Source of the DNA: Anaerolineae bacterium | GTDB taxonomy: Bacteria; Chloroflexota; Anaerolineae; 4572-78; J111 | Assembly (NCBI GenBank): GCA_023151115.1 | Contig: JAKLJP010000017.1 | Location: 62,001 to 126,000, forward strand | Reading direction: 5' to 3' | DNA: 64,000 nt | Part shown: in pieces, positions 25,878-34,832 of the stretch | How positions within the stretch are numbered: the first letter of the stretch is position 1 | Layout: every line of letters begins with the position of its first letter | Notes under the pieces: generated by a model | What the model saw: only the letters and a program-made list of their open reading frames with translations | Databases searched by the model: none | What the model was told of the DNA's origin: nothing | Translations under genes and position numbers: made by a program

Positions 25878-27818
25878 ATGATAGCCCGGTTCCCAAAATT
25901 CAAACTGATGCAACTTTTTGTCTTAATTGCTGCTTTTATTATTCTTACGGGGTGCGACACTCCCCAGCCTGATACCGGAGCATCACCATCTGATTTTTCT
26001 TATGTAGTTAACATCCAGGAAAAAGACTCCGACCAAAATATCGTTGGAGCGCAGGTAAGCATTCAAATTGGAGGTAAGGTTCCCTTGTATGCGGTTACTG
26101 ATAATAAAGGTATTGCAATAATCATCATTAATGCATCTTTTATTAATCAGCCAGGTCTACTAATTGTTGAAGCAACGAATTACAAAAGATATACCCTACA
26201 TATAAATTTGCTTAAAGATGTTTTACCTACAGTAATCTTACTTGAACCCTTAAATAACTCTGCACCCGCCGAAGAACCTACCCCAACCGAGGAGACTATT
26301 CCCCCTCCCACCAACACACCAACCCCAACTGAAGAACCTACAACAGAACCCACTGTCGAATCTGCCATTGAACCCTCTGCTCCAACCGTTGAACCGACCA
26401 TTACACCAACTCCTACCCTGGAACTCCTTACTTTTGAGTATCAAGTATTGGTACAGGCAAAAGGTACTGAGGAAATTGTTCCCGAAGCAATCATTAAAAT
26501 CGAAATAAGTGACTTATCGCTGGATGGCAAAACTGATGCTAATGGTCTCGCCAAAATTCCTTTCGACTCCATTCAACAGGGGCAACCGGTAGTATTAATT
26601 ATTGAAGCACCGGGATACAAAAGCTACCGGCAGGAAATAGAGGGCTTAAGCCTTGATGTTCTGCCTGATGTTATTCAGCTTGAACCAGAACCTCCCCTTG
26701 AATACCAAATTCGAGTAAAAGATGAAGCCACAAATAAAGCTGTGTTGGAAGCAAATGTTACTCTCCGGGTTGAGGGCCAAATGATTTTTAGTGGCGAAAC
26801 TGATACGAGTGGTGTAGTGACTGTTGTGATTGAAGCTGTTGATAAAGGCAAACAAGGTGAGCTTATCATTGAAGCGTTGGATTATCAGGACTATAACCAA
26901 CTCATAAATTTAGAAAATATTCCAGCCGAGATTGCGTTAAAGCCGAAAAGTCCACCGATTTTACTGCCAACCGGCAAATTAGCCATCCCTCTGGCTTTAG
27001 ACGGTAAATTCATCGTCTACATTGTAGATGTATCGGGCAATTTGCTCGGCACAGTAGACCTGGCCCGACAGCCTGATTTTACTAATGATGGGACCAGGTT
27101 AATTGTCAACGGCGACGGCGGCCCCTGGGATAAGCTGCGGCTGATCACCCAGATTGGCGACAAACGCGGCCAAGATATCGGCGACCCCGGTCTCGGTGGG
27201 CACAGCCATCCCTTCTGGTCGCCGGATGGGACGCAGCTTATTTATGATGACAATACAATTGGTGGTGGGGATTGGCGGATGTTTATCCGACGCGACTTAA
27301 GCCAGGCAGCAGGTACAGGTGAAGAGTTAGCCGCCCTCGTTGGCCCCATCCTGGGCCAAAGCCCTCTTTGGACTGATGGCGATTGGTTTATCTTCCGCGG
27401 CTGTCGTACTTGGGCCAATCAAGGTGGTGACTGTGGCGTTTGGAAGATGCAGGGTAATCGGGGCGAACCGATTAAGTTAACCAACACCGTAAATCATATT
27501 CTGACCGATGTTGTCGGAAATGTTGTTGTCTACAGTTCAGATGAAGCTGGCGGCGGTAACTGGAACGTTTACACACTGAATATTAGCACCGGCCAAACGA
27601 ACCCACTTACCTTCGACCCAATGCCGGAAAGCCTGGCTACCCTCTCCCCTGATGGGCGTTGGGTGGCTTATCTGGCCGACCAGGGAGGGCAACTGGCTGT
27701 CTGGCGTGTCAGCGTCAATGGGGGTACACCTGTAAAAATGTTCGACCTGCCCAGGTCTTGGGGTTATTTAACGCCAGATGGCTGGTACAATGAAAAACTC
27801 TCCTGGGGAAAAAATTGA
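25878..27818 (+). CDS. Lipoprotein with three Ig-like repeats and beta-propeller
   Basis: Exported lipoprotein of 646 residues (lipobox LTGCDT). Domain A (about 38-125), B (about 188-275) and C (about 277-360) are each related to the outer domain of the preceding EAD protein, with shared VEATxYKRY and LPDVIQLEP endings. A Pro/Thr/Glu linker lies between A and B. Residues about 365-646 are a TolB/WD40-like propeller with blades such as FWSPDGTQLIYDD and TLSPDGRWVAYLAD. It follows the EAD gene by 21 bases, so one transcript is likely. The first half is visibly more AT-rich than its neighbours. Confidence 0.8.
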   Translation: MIARFPKFKLMQLFVLIAAFIILTGCDTPQPDTGASPSDFSYVVNIQEKDSDQNIVGAQVSIQIGGKVPLYAVTDNKGIAIIIINASFINQPGLLIVEATNYKRYTLHINLLKDVLPTVILLEPLNNSAPAEEPTPTEETIPPPTNTPTPTEEPTTEPTVESAIEPSAPTVEPTITPTPTLELLTFEYQVLVQAKGTEEIVPEAIIKIEISDLSLDGKTDANGLAKIPFDSIQQGQPVVLIIEAPGYKSYRQEIEGLSLDVLPDVIQLEPEPPLEYQIRVKDEATNKAVLEANVTLRVEGQMIFSGETDTSGVVTVVIEAVDKGKQGELIIEALDYQDYNQLINLENIPAEIALKPKSPPILLPTGKLAIPLALDGKFIVYIVDVSGNLLGTVDLARQPDFTNDGTRLIVNGDGGPWDKLRLITQIGDKRGQDIGDPGLGGHSHPFWSPDGTQLIYDDNTIGGGDWRMFIRRDLSQAAGTGEELAALVGPILGQSPLWTDGDWFIFRGCRTWANQGGDCGVWKMQGNRGEPIKLTNTVNHILTDVVGNVVVYSSDEAGGGNWNVYTLNISTGQTNPLTFDPMPESLATLSPDGRWVAYLADQGGQLAVWRVSVNGGTPVKMFDLPRSWGYLTPDGWYNEKLSWGKN

Positions 27819-27889
27819 CCCCAAAAGATTTTTGCCATTGATTCCCAATCCGATACAATACGCACCACTCACCACGTTATTTAATTTTC

Positions 27890-27970
27890 GTAACTGCTCA
27901 GCCTCCATGTCATTTCGAGGCCGTAGGCCGAGAAATCCCTGCGGTCGAAATGACATGGCTGAGCAGTTAC
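27890..27970. repeat. Palindromic element, GTCATTTCGA family, second copy
   Basis: Terminal arms GTAACTGCTCAGCC (27890-27903) and GGCTGAGCAGTTAC (27957-27970) are perfect inverted repeats; inside, CATGTCATTTCGA is mirrored by TCGAAATGACATG. It is a compact version of 2807-2926. Confidence 0.82.
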
Positions 27971-27996
27971 TAATTTTCAAAAATTGGGAGATATTC

Positions 27997-29586
27997 ATGG
28001 AACTCACCCGCGCCAGTGGTATTTTACTGCACCCTACCTCTTTTCCCGGCCCGCACGGTATGGGCGATTTGGGGGAGGCGGCTTTTCAATTTGTTGATTT
28101 TTTGGTGGCGGCCAAACAATCGTTGTGGCAGGTGCTGCCGCTCGGCCCCACCGGCTACGGCGACTCGCCCTATGCCTCTTTTTCCTCCTTCGCCGGTAAT
28201 CCCTTGCTTATCAATTTGACCAAGCTGGTCGAAGCGGGCGATTTAAGCACCGATGATCTGGCCGATATTCCGCCCTTCCCGGTGGATACCATTGACTTTG
28301 GCTGGGTTATCCATTGGAAAATCCCTCTGCTTGAGCGAGCGGCCCGTAATTTTTTAGCCGGGGCCAGCGCCGAGCGCCGGGCCGATTTTGAGGCTTTTTG
28401 CGCCGAACACGCTGCCTGGCTGGACGATTTCGCCCTGTTTATGGCGGTTAAAGAGCAGTATGACCGCAAGGCGGCAGCCGAAAATGTTTTTGGGGCCATG
28501 TGGAGCAACTATTGGGATAAAGATATTGCCCTGCGCCGTCCGGCGGCACTCAAACGCTGGCGGCAGGAGCAGGCCGAAGCTATCGCCGTGAAGAAGGTGC
28601 TGCAATATTACTTTTTCCAACAGTGGACCGCCGTCAAGGAGTATGCTAACGGTCAGGGCATCCGTATTATCGGCGACATTCCCATTTTTGTGGCTCCCGA
28701 CAGCGTGGATGTCTGGGCCAACCGCGAGTTGTTCTTTTTGGATAAAGAAGGCCAGCCGACGGTGGTCGCCGGGGTGCCACCCGATTATTTTAGCGAAACC
28801 GGGCAGCTCTGGGGCAATCCGCTTTACAATTGGAAGAAGATGGCCGCCCAGGATTATCAGTGGTGGATCGAGCGGATTCAGGCGACGCTGCGCCTGGTTG
28901 ACATTATTCGGATTGACCATTTTCGCGGCTTTGAAGCCTACTGGGAAGTGCCGTTTGGCGAAGAAACGGCCATTAATGGCCGCTGGGTCAAAGCGCCGGG
29001 GATGGAGTTATTTGAAACGATTGAAAAAGAATTGGGCACATTGCCCATTCTGGCCGAAGATTTGGGGGTGATTACCCCCGCAGTGGAAGCGCTGCGGGAC
29101 CGCTTTAAATTCCCCGGTATGAAGATTCTCCAATTCGCCTTTGACAGCAAAGAGGCGGGGGGGTTGGACGCAACCAATAAATTTTTACCGCACAACCACG
29201 GGCGCAATGCCGTCGTTTATACCGGCACTCACGACAACGACACCACCAAAGGCTGGTACCGGGAGCGGACGCCGGAAGAAAAAGATTTGGTGCGCCGCTA
29301 CCTGGCCCGCCCCGATGATGATATTGTCTGGGATTTTATCAGGTTGGCGATAGCGTCGGTAGCACGTTTGGCGATTATTCCTTTTCAGGATGCGCTTAAT
29401 CTGGACAGCGACGCCCGCATGAATACCCCTTCGGTGTTGGGCGGCAACTGGGCCTGGCGCTACCGCCGCGAGGCGCTCAACCCCTGGGTAGCTAACCGCT
29501 TGAGCGAGTTGGTTGACTTGTACGGGCGCGATCCGGCCCTGTGGCAAAAGAAGGCGGAAGAAGAGGCTAAGGCTGAGTCTAAGTAA
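27997..29586 (+). CDS. malQ: 4-alpha-glucanotransferase (amylomaltase)
   Basis: GH77 enzyme of 529 residues that transfers alpha-1,4-glucan segments in glycogen or maltodextrin metabolism in the cytoplasm. Conserved regions are GDIPIFVAPDSVDVWANREL, IIRIDHFRGFEAYWEVP with the nucleophile Asp, LPILAEDLGVIT with the acid Glu, and YTGTHDNDTTKGWY. The ATG at 27997 starts exactly at the conserved MELTRASGILLHPTS. Upstream in-frame starts fall in a palindromic element. The C-terminus ends in a KAEEEAKAESK tail coded by a GGCTAA-type repeat. Confidence 0.95.
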   Translation: MELTRASGILLHPTSFPGPHGMGDLGEAAFQFVDFLVAAKQSLWQVLPLGPTGYGDSPYASFSSFAGNPLLINLTKLVEAGDLSTDDLADIPPFPVDTIDFGWVIHWKIPLLERAARNFLAGASAERRADFEAFCAEHAAWLDDFALFMAVKEQYDRKAAAENVFGAMWSNYWDKDIALRRPAALKRWRQEQAEAIAVKKVLQYYFFQQWTAVKEYANGQGIRIIGDIPIFVAPDSVDVWANRELFFLDKEGQPTVVAGVPPDYFSETGQLWGNPLYNWKKMAAQDYQWWIERIQATLRLVDIIRIDHFRGFEAYWEVPFGEETAINGRWVKAPGMELFETIEKELGTLPILAEDLGVITPAVEALRDRFKFPGMKILQFAFDSKEAGGLDATNKFLPHNHGRNAVVYTGTHDNDTTKGWYRERTPEEKDLVRRYLARPDDDIVWDFIRLAIASVARLAIIPFQDALNLDSDARMNTPSVLGGNWAWRYRREALNPWVANRLSELVDLYGRDPALWQKKAEEEAKAESK

Positions 29587-29709
29587 AAATGACTCTCAGG
29601 TTCGATGGGGTTTTCTCACGTCAAGACGCAAAGACGCCAAGCTTTTATAAATTTCTTTGCGACTTTGCGCGCCAAAAATCCCGTTAAAACCAGGAGAGCC
29701 AGTAAAAAT

Positions 29710-29748
29710 AAAGACCTCACAGGTTCTACAAATCTGTGAGGTCTTTTT
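29710..29748 (+). terminator. Strong bidirectional terminator
   Basis: Thirteen-base stem AAAGACCTCACAG (29710-29722) with CTGTGAGGTCTTT (29734-29746), flanked by A and T runs, between two converging genes. Confidence 0.85.
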
Positions 29749-29787
29749 GACAGACGTCAGATGAATTTAACAACCTGATACGTGATA

Positions 29788-30882
29788 CTAAGCTTGTCTT
29801 ACTTCTTTAACCGTAGCCGCCAGCCGGCTAATGCCCTCGTTGATTTCTTCCGGGCTAAGGGCGCAGTAGGGCAGCCGCAGGAATCGCTCGCCGCCGCCGT
29901 TGGGGAAAAAGGCCTGGCCGTCGGCTAGATTCAAGTTGTGGGCTTTGGCTTGCTCGCGAACCTGGACGGTGCTGGTTCCTTCCGGTAGGGTTACTGACAG
30001 GAAAAAACCGCCGTCGGGCCGGGTGGTTTCGGCGTCGGGCAGATGCTTGTCCAGGGCATCGAGGCAGGCCTGGAGGCGGGGGGCATAAAGCGCTTTTAAC
30101 TTGGCTACCTGGTCGGGCAGTTTGCCGCTGTTACAAAATTCATAAACAATGCCATGCGACAATAGTGATGGGGTAATGTAGGTATCTTCGGCAATTTTAG
30201 CCACCTTTTTGAGCAAATCCGCCGGGCCGTACAAAATCCCCACCCGCGGGCCGGGGCCAACCAACTTACTGAAGGAGAGCATGTGCAGGGTCATCTCCGG
30301 GTTCAACTCGTACAGCGAGGGTTGCTGTTTGCCCCGGAAGCGGAGCGGGCGGTAAGGCGCATCCTCCAGCAGCCAGAAGCCGTGCCGGTTGGCTAATTCA
30401 GCCAACTTTTGCCGCTTTTCCAGTGAGCAGGTCGCCCCGGCCGGGTTTTGAAAATCGGGGATGAGGTAGAAAAATTTGGGCGCTCGTTCTTTAAGGGCAG
30501 CTTCTAGGGCCTCGATATTGGGGCCGTCAGCCTCCAAAGGAATGCCAACCACCGTCGCCCCGTGCCGCCGCAGCATGGTCAAGGTGCGGTCATAACTGGG
30601 CGACTCGGTAAAGACCACATCGCCCGGCTGGATAAAATGAAAGCACAAAAACTCGATAATCTGGAGCGAACCGTTGGAGGTCAACACCTGGTCTACGGAG
30701 ACACCTTGCCATTCGGCCAGCCACTCTCGCAGCGGTAAAAAGCCGTAAGCGGAGCCGTATTGCAAAATGGTTGTCCCGTATTTTTCCAAAGCTACTTTTG
30801 AAGCAGCAATAACATCTTCAACGGGAAAAGACTCGGTGGCGGGTACACCGCGCGTAAAATTGATAACGGGCTTGTCAGACAT
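29788..30882 (-). CDS. PLP-dependent aminotransferase, class I/II
   Basis: Fold type I aminotransferase of 364 residues of the AAT-I family close to 2-aminoadipate/LysN-type and MocR-like transaminases. The PLP lysine is in MLSFSKLVGPGPRVG, the cofactor-stacking region is PDFQNPAGATCS, and DAPYRPLRF precedes it. The substrate could be an aromatic, branched or aminoadipate amino acid and cannot be fixed from sequence alone. No GntR domain is fused. ATG 30882 has AGGAG upstream. It converges on malQ. Confidence 0.88.
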   Translation of the reverse strand: MSDKPVINFTRGVPATESFPVEDVIAASKVALEKYGTTILQYGSAYGFLPLREWLAEWQGVSVDQVLTSNGSLQIIEFLCFHFIQPGDVVFTESPSYDRTLTMLRRHGATVVGIPLEADGPNIEALEAALKERAPKFFYLIPDFQNPAGATCSLEKRQKLAELANRHGFWLLEDAPYRPLRFRGKQQPSLYELNPEMTLHMLSFSKLVGPGPRVGILYGPADLLKKVAKIAEDTYITPSLLSHGIVYEFCNSGKLPDQVAKLKALYAPRLQACLDALDKHLPDAETTRPDGGFFLSVTLPEGTSTVQVREQAKAHNLNLADGQAFFPNGGGERFLRLPYCALSPEEINEGISRLAATVKEVRQA

Positions 30883-30919
30883 CAATAATATCTCCTGTTT
30901 GAAAAAGGGAACTGAACTA

Positions 30920-30977
30920 ATTTACGATTTTGGATAACCTTTCTAATCGTAAATCGTAAATCCAAAATCGTAAATAT
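30920..30977. repeat. Intergenic GATTTAC heptamer array with inverted partner
   Basis: TTTACGATTTTGGAT is mirrored by ATCCAAAATCGTAAAT and contains CGTAAAT repeats. It is the same 7-base family that lies inside coding regions near 45.1, 45.8 and 49.8 kb. Confidence 0.7.
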
Positions 30978-31057
30978 TCTTGGGCTTCATTGCCTGATTG
31001 ACTCTATTGGCCGGCAGGATAACATGGAAGACAAGGATTGTCAATCGCTAAAATTGC

Positions 31058-31086
31058 TTGACACTTCTCCTCATCTGGGCTACACT
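31058..31086 (+). promoter_or_regulatory. Sigma-70-type promoter of the DtxR-type gene
   Basis: Perfect TTGACA (31058-31063), 17-base spacer, TACACT (31081-31086), about 55 bases before the GTG at 31144. Confidence 0.65.
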
Positions 31087-31143
31087 CAAGGAGGCAGGCG
31101 AGGTTTGCTCTCTTAAAGTTGCCGTGTCAAAGGGATAAATTCG

Positions 31144-31812
31144 GTGGAACGAGCTGCTATCAGTCAGGCCATGCAGGATTACCTCAAGGCCATTTATAAA
31201 TTGCATGAACAGAACGGTCAGGCCCCCACGTCGGCGCTGGCCGAGATGTTGGGGGTAGCCCCGGCCTCGGTGACCAATATGTGCAAAAAATTGGCCGAAC
31301 TGCATCTGGTTGAGTACGAACCCTACCAGGGAGTCAGATTTACCCTAGCTGGCCAGAAACTGGCTTTGGAGATCATTCGCCACCATCGTCTTATTGAATT
31401 ATATCTGGCCGAAGCCTTGAACGTGCCCTGGGACCGGGTGCATGAAGAGGCCGAAAAGTTGGAGCACGTCATCAGCGAAGATTTGGAGGAACGCATGGCC
31501 GCGGCGCTGGGCGACCCCCAATTCGACCCGCATGGCGCGCCCATTCCCAGCCGCAGCGGCGCGATTTCGCCACAGTCGGGCGGCCGTCTGGTAGACATGC
31601 GCCCCGGTGATCAATTGATTGTGGTCGAAGTGGACGACGACGACCCGGAACTGCTGCGCTATTTGGGCAGCATGGGGCTTTATCCCGGTACAAAAGTATT
31701 GCTATTGGCTCGTGCTCCCTTTGAAGGCCCCTTAACTCTCACCATTGATCAAATCCAGCACAACTTGGGGTATCAGGCCGCCAAATCTATTTTAGTTGCG
31801 CTACAAGAGTAG
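31144..31812 (+). CDS. DtxR/MntR-family metal-dependent transcriptional regulator
   Basis: Iron- or manganese-responsive repressor of 222 residues. Residues 1-65 are the winged helix (TSALAEMLGVAPASVTNMCKKL), 66-140 the dimerisation and metal-binding domain (HHRLIELYLAEALNVPWDRV, EEAEKLEHVISEDLEERM), and 150-222 an SH3-like FeoA domain. It would control metal uptake, though no uptake gene lies adjacent. The start is a GTG with weak ribosome site; ATG 31171 is an alternative but would cut the first helix. Confidence 0.92.
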   Translation: MERAAISQAMQDYLKAIYKLHEQNGQAPTSALAEMLGVAPASVTNMCKKLAELHLVEYEPYQGVRFTLAGQKLALEIIRHHRLIELYLAEALNVPWDRVHEEAEKLEHVISEDLEERMAAALGDPQFDPHGAPIPSRSGAISPQSGGRLVDMRPGDQLIVVEVDDDDPELLRYLGSMGLYPGTKVLLLARAPFEGPLTLTIDQIQHNLGYQAAKSILVALQE

Positions 31813-32134
31813 TGAACAGTAAACAGTAGTCCAATTACTGCCAAAAGTTTAGAGCAAGATCGGCAGAATTGAAGGATTTTGAGCCTTATATTCTGACCAT
31901 CAGGCTCTGGCTTGACTTTATCTAATAGACAAATCACTTAAAAGTCATACTATCATTGTACAACGACGGCTTCCACGCCGTCGCTGGGCCGGGCGTGGGA
32001 GCCCGGCCCGCTAAAAGGTTGTACGATGTTTATCTGCTTTGTCTATAAGTCAACATAATCCTTAACTTAAGGACATTAACTGGCCTCTGGTTACTGATTA
32101 CTGATAACTATTATCAACGGAGGAATTTGGAGCC
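31813..32134. repeat. Intergenic region with palindromic element 31925-32046
   Basis: No gene seen in these 322 bases. Arms ATAGACAAA (31925-31933) and TTTGTCTAT (32038-32046) enclose TGTACAAC and GTTGTACGA arms and a GC-rich double hairpin around GACGGC...GCCGTC and GGGCCGGGC...GCCCGGCCC. Confidence 0.7.
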
Positions 32135-32647
32135 ATGACCGATTTAAAAGCAATCTATCTGGTAGTTTCGGGGTCCAGTTCCGCTCGCTGCATCCCCGAT
32201 TTGTTGAAAGCCTTGACCGAATGGGGGCTGCCGGTTTACACTCTGTTGACCGACAGCGCCCACCTCATTATTAGCCCTTACAATCTGGCCGACCAGCAGG
32301 GCCACCAACTGGTGAGCAGTTATTTCAATCCGGCGCTGTTGAATGGCCGCGAGCCGGGCCTGACCCTGGTCGTGCCGGCCACTTTCAATACCATCAACAA
32401 AATGAGCCAGGGTATTGCCGATACCTTGCCCCACTCCCTGGTGGCCGAGGCCATCGGCGCGGGCTGGCCGGTCATCGTCGTGCCTGCCATGAACGAGTAC
32501 CTGGCCAACCATCCCCAGGCCATCAAAAGTATCAAAACGCTCCGCGAGTGGGGCTTGATTGTGCTGGACTCTCACCATGAAGGGGATTTGCTAATGATGG
32601 CTTCTATAGAAGAAGTTATGACCGCCGTTAAAACAATCCTAAAATAA
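32135..32647 (+). CDS. Flavoprotein of the PPC decarboxylase / UbiX fold
   Basis: Flavoprotein-family (Dfp/UbiX-like) protein of 170 residues. The fold is marked by an N-terminal YLVVSGSSSARCIPDLL (phosphate-binding loop region), VVPATFNTINKMSQGIADTL, which corresponds to the APATANT region of phosphopantothenoylcysteine decarboxylase, and VPAMNEYLANHP. It is shorter than Dfp and lacks the CoaB half. It may be a stand-alone decarboxylase-like or flavin-binding protein of unknown substrate. ATG 32135 has GGAGG upstream. Confidence 0.8.
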   Translation: MTDLKAIYLVVSGSSSARCIPDLLKALTEWGLPVYTLLTDSAHLIISPYNLADQQGHQLVSSYFNPALLNGREPGLTLVVPATFNTINKMSQGIADTLPHSLVAEAIGAGWPVIVVPAMNEYLANHPQAIKSIKTLREWGLIVLDSHHEGDLLMMASIEEVMTAVKTILK

Positions 32648-32829
32648 TTGTGAATGGTGAATGATGAATTGTAAATTGTGAATGGTTAAGAGGGTTATTC
32701 TATTCATTATTCACAATTAGCCATTTATACTGTCCGCAGGCACAAACTGAGCTTTTTGCCAGTGTAGAAAAACGCAGTTTGTATCCGTGCAAAGTATACA
32801 ATTCACTATTCACAATTAAGGAGTTTGCC
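32648..32829. repeat. Intergenic GTGAATG/AATTCACA octamer arrays
   Basis: TGTGAATGGTGAATGATG at 32649 onward and ATTCACTATTCACAATTA near 32800 are inverted relatives. The same family flanks rpsU at 36648-36680 and 36715-36736. Confidence 0.6.
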
Positions 32830-34791
32830 TTGACCCAATTACCCATTGCCCACATGACCCTTTACAAACACGGAGTTGGCTATTTTCGGCGGCGCGGGCC
32901 GGTGGAAGGAGAAGCTATCAAATTGACCTTTCGTCGCGAGGAGATGGATGACCTGCTCAAAAGCCTGACCGTGCTGGATCACGGCGCGGGCCAGGTGCGC
33001 GGCGTGGATTACGATACCCCGCAGAGCCAGGCCGAGCGGCTGGCCGGCAACTCGGTGGTGCTCGATGACACCCGCAGCCTGCGCGATTTGTTGATTGCTC
33101 TGCGCGGACGCAGCGTTCAACTGCTGGGCAGTGACGGCAGCACCGAAATCGGTATTTTGGTGGGGCTGGATGAGGTTGAGGAAAAACCTTTGGAACAATC
33201 GCTGGCAACCATTCTGCGTGAAGGCACGGATATGGTCATCGCGCTGCCGCTCAGCCGGATTGTGGGGGTCGAGCTGCGCGACGAGATTGCCGCGGCTGAC
33301 CTGCGTTTCTTTCTGCAAACGGCGGTGGGCCAAGAAACACACCGTTCGATCAACATCCGCCTCAGCCCCGGCAGCCACGATTTGGAGGTGAGTTATATTG
33401 CTCCGGCCCCTACTTGGCGGGTGAGTTACCGGCTGGTGATGGATGAAGAGGCTAAGGCTGAGGCTAAGGCTAAGGCTGAGAAGAAGCCAGAAGCACTGTT
33501 GCAGGGTTGGGGTATTTTTGATAACCGGCTGGAAGAGGATTTGACCGATATTTCGCTTTCGCTGACCGCGGGGATGCCGATTTCTTTTGTGTATGACCTT
33601 TACACACCGCATACACCCACCCGGCCGATTGTCAAGGACGAAGACCGGGTGGCGGCAGCGCCGGTGATGTTTGATGCAGCTTCGCTGAAAGATGAAGTGC
33701 CTTCTGCTGCACCGCCTGCACCCGCAGCGGCTGCACCAATGATGATGAGGAAAAGGGCCTCAGTTGAGGCTGAACGCGCTTTTTCCACCGCAACCATGGC
33801 CGCTTCGGTTCAAAGCGCAGCCACCGGCCAGGCCATGGGCGAGTTATTTCAGTACAACGTCAGTGTGCCGGTGACGGTGGGCCGGGGGCAGTCGGCCATG
33901 GTGCCGATTGTCAGCAGCAATTTGGGCTGCAAAAAGGATTTAATCTACAACGGCTCAAAAATGCCGACCCATCCGGTAGCTACCCTGCGCTTCAAAAATG
34001 AAACGGGCCTGACCCTGGAACGCGGCCCGGTCACAGTGCTGGAAAACGGTGAATATGTCGGCGAGGCGGTTTTGCCGTTTACCGCCGACGGGGCCGAGGC
34101 GGTTATTTCCTACGCGGTGGAATTGGGGCTGCACGTCAAGGAAGAAATCAAAACCGAGAGCCAGCTTCAATCGCTGCGGATCAAAGAGGGCTATTTACTG
34201 CAAAATCTGTACGATATTCGCCGCACCACCTACCACCTGGATAACCGCACCACTCAAGCCAAAACGATCCTGATTGAACACAGCCTGAGCGATTACGTGA
34301 TTTTTGACACACCCGACCCGGCGGAAAAAACGCTCGACACCCACCGCTATCAGGTGGAAGCTTTGCCCGGCAAAATTACCGATTTTTTGGTGCAGGAACG
34401 CTATTTGCGCTCGCGGCGCGAGGAATTACGAAATTTATCCTACCAGGGCTTGCAGCGTTACTTTGCCGATAAGCTATTGGATCAAAAAGTCTACGACAGC
34501 CTGCGGGCTCTGCTCGACGCCTGGGCCGAGATCAGCCGTTTGGAAAAAGCCATCGCCGATCAGGAACAGCAGCGCAGCAAAATTTACAAAGCCCAGGAAC
34601 AGGCCCAGAAAAATATGACCGTACTGTCGAGTACCGGCGAGGAAGGCAAACTGCGCGGGCGTTACGTCAAACAGCTTACCGAAAGCGAAGAACAACTGGC
34701 CCAGATTGACCAGACTGTAGCTCGCCTGCAAGCCGAAATTAATCAAAAGCAAATCAATATCGAGCGGATGATTGCCGGCTTGATGGGGTAA
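32830..34791 (+). CDS. DUF4139 domain-containing protein
   Basis: Protein of 653 residues related to DUF4139 / mucoidy-inhibitor MuiA-like proteins. The N-terminal part (TLYKHGVGYFRRRG...LTFRREEMDDLLKSLTV) and SPGSHDLEVSYIAPAPTWRVSY belong to the family; the C-terminus is a coiled coil of about 110 residues. A Lys/Glu/Ala insert near residue 210-220 (EEAKAEAKAKAEKK) is coded by a GCTAAG/GCTGAG tandem repeat. No signal peptide is seen. The start is a TTG at 32830 with AAGGAG seven bases upstream, which fits the conserved N-terminus. Function unknown. Confidence 0.82.
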   Translation: MTQLPIAHMTLYKHGVGYFRRRGPVEGEAIKLTFRREEMDDLLKSLTVLDHGAGQVRGVDYDTPQSQAERLAGNSVVLDDTRSLRDLLIALRGRSVQLLGSDGSTEIGILVGLDEVEEKPLEQSLATILREGTDMVIALPLSRIVGVELRDEIAAADLRFFLQTAVGQETHRSINIRLSPGSHDLEVSYIAPAPTWRVSYRLVMDEEAKAEAKAKAEKKPEALLQGWGIFDNRLEEDLTDISLSLTAGMPISFVYDLYTPHTPTRPIVKDEDRVAAAPVMFDAASLKDEVPSAAPPAPAAAAPMMMRKRASVEAERAFSTATMAASVQSAATGQAMGELFQYNVSVPVTVGRGQSAMVPIVSSNLGCKKDLIYNGSKMPTHPVATLRFKNETGLTLERGPVTVLENGEYVGEAVLPFTADGAEAVISYAVELGLHVKEEIKTESQLQSLRIKEGYLLQNLYDIRRTTYHLDNRTTQAKTILIEHSLSDYVIFDTPDPAEKTLDTHRYQVEALPGKITDFLVQERYLRSRREELRNLSYQGLQRYFADKLLDQKVYDSLRALLDAWAEISRLEKAIADQEQQRSKIYKAQEQAQKNMTVLSSTGEEGKLRGRYVKQLTESEEQLAQIDQTVARLQAEINQKQINIERMIAGLMG

Positions 34792-34832
34792 AATAACGCC
34801 TCCGGCATAAGTGGTTGTTAGGCTCAATATAA

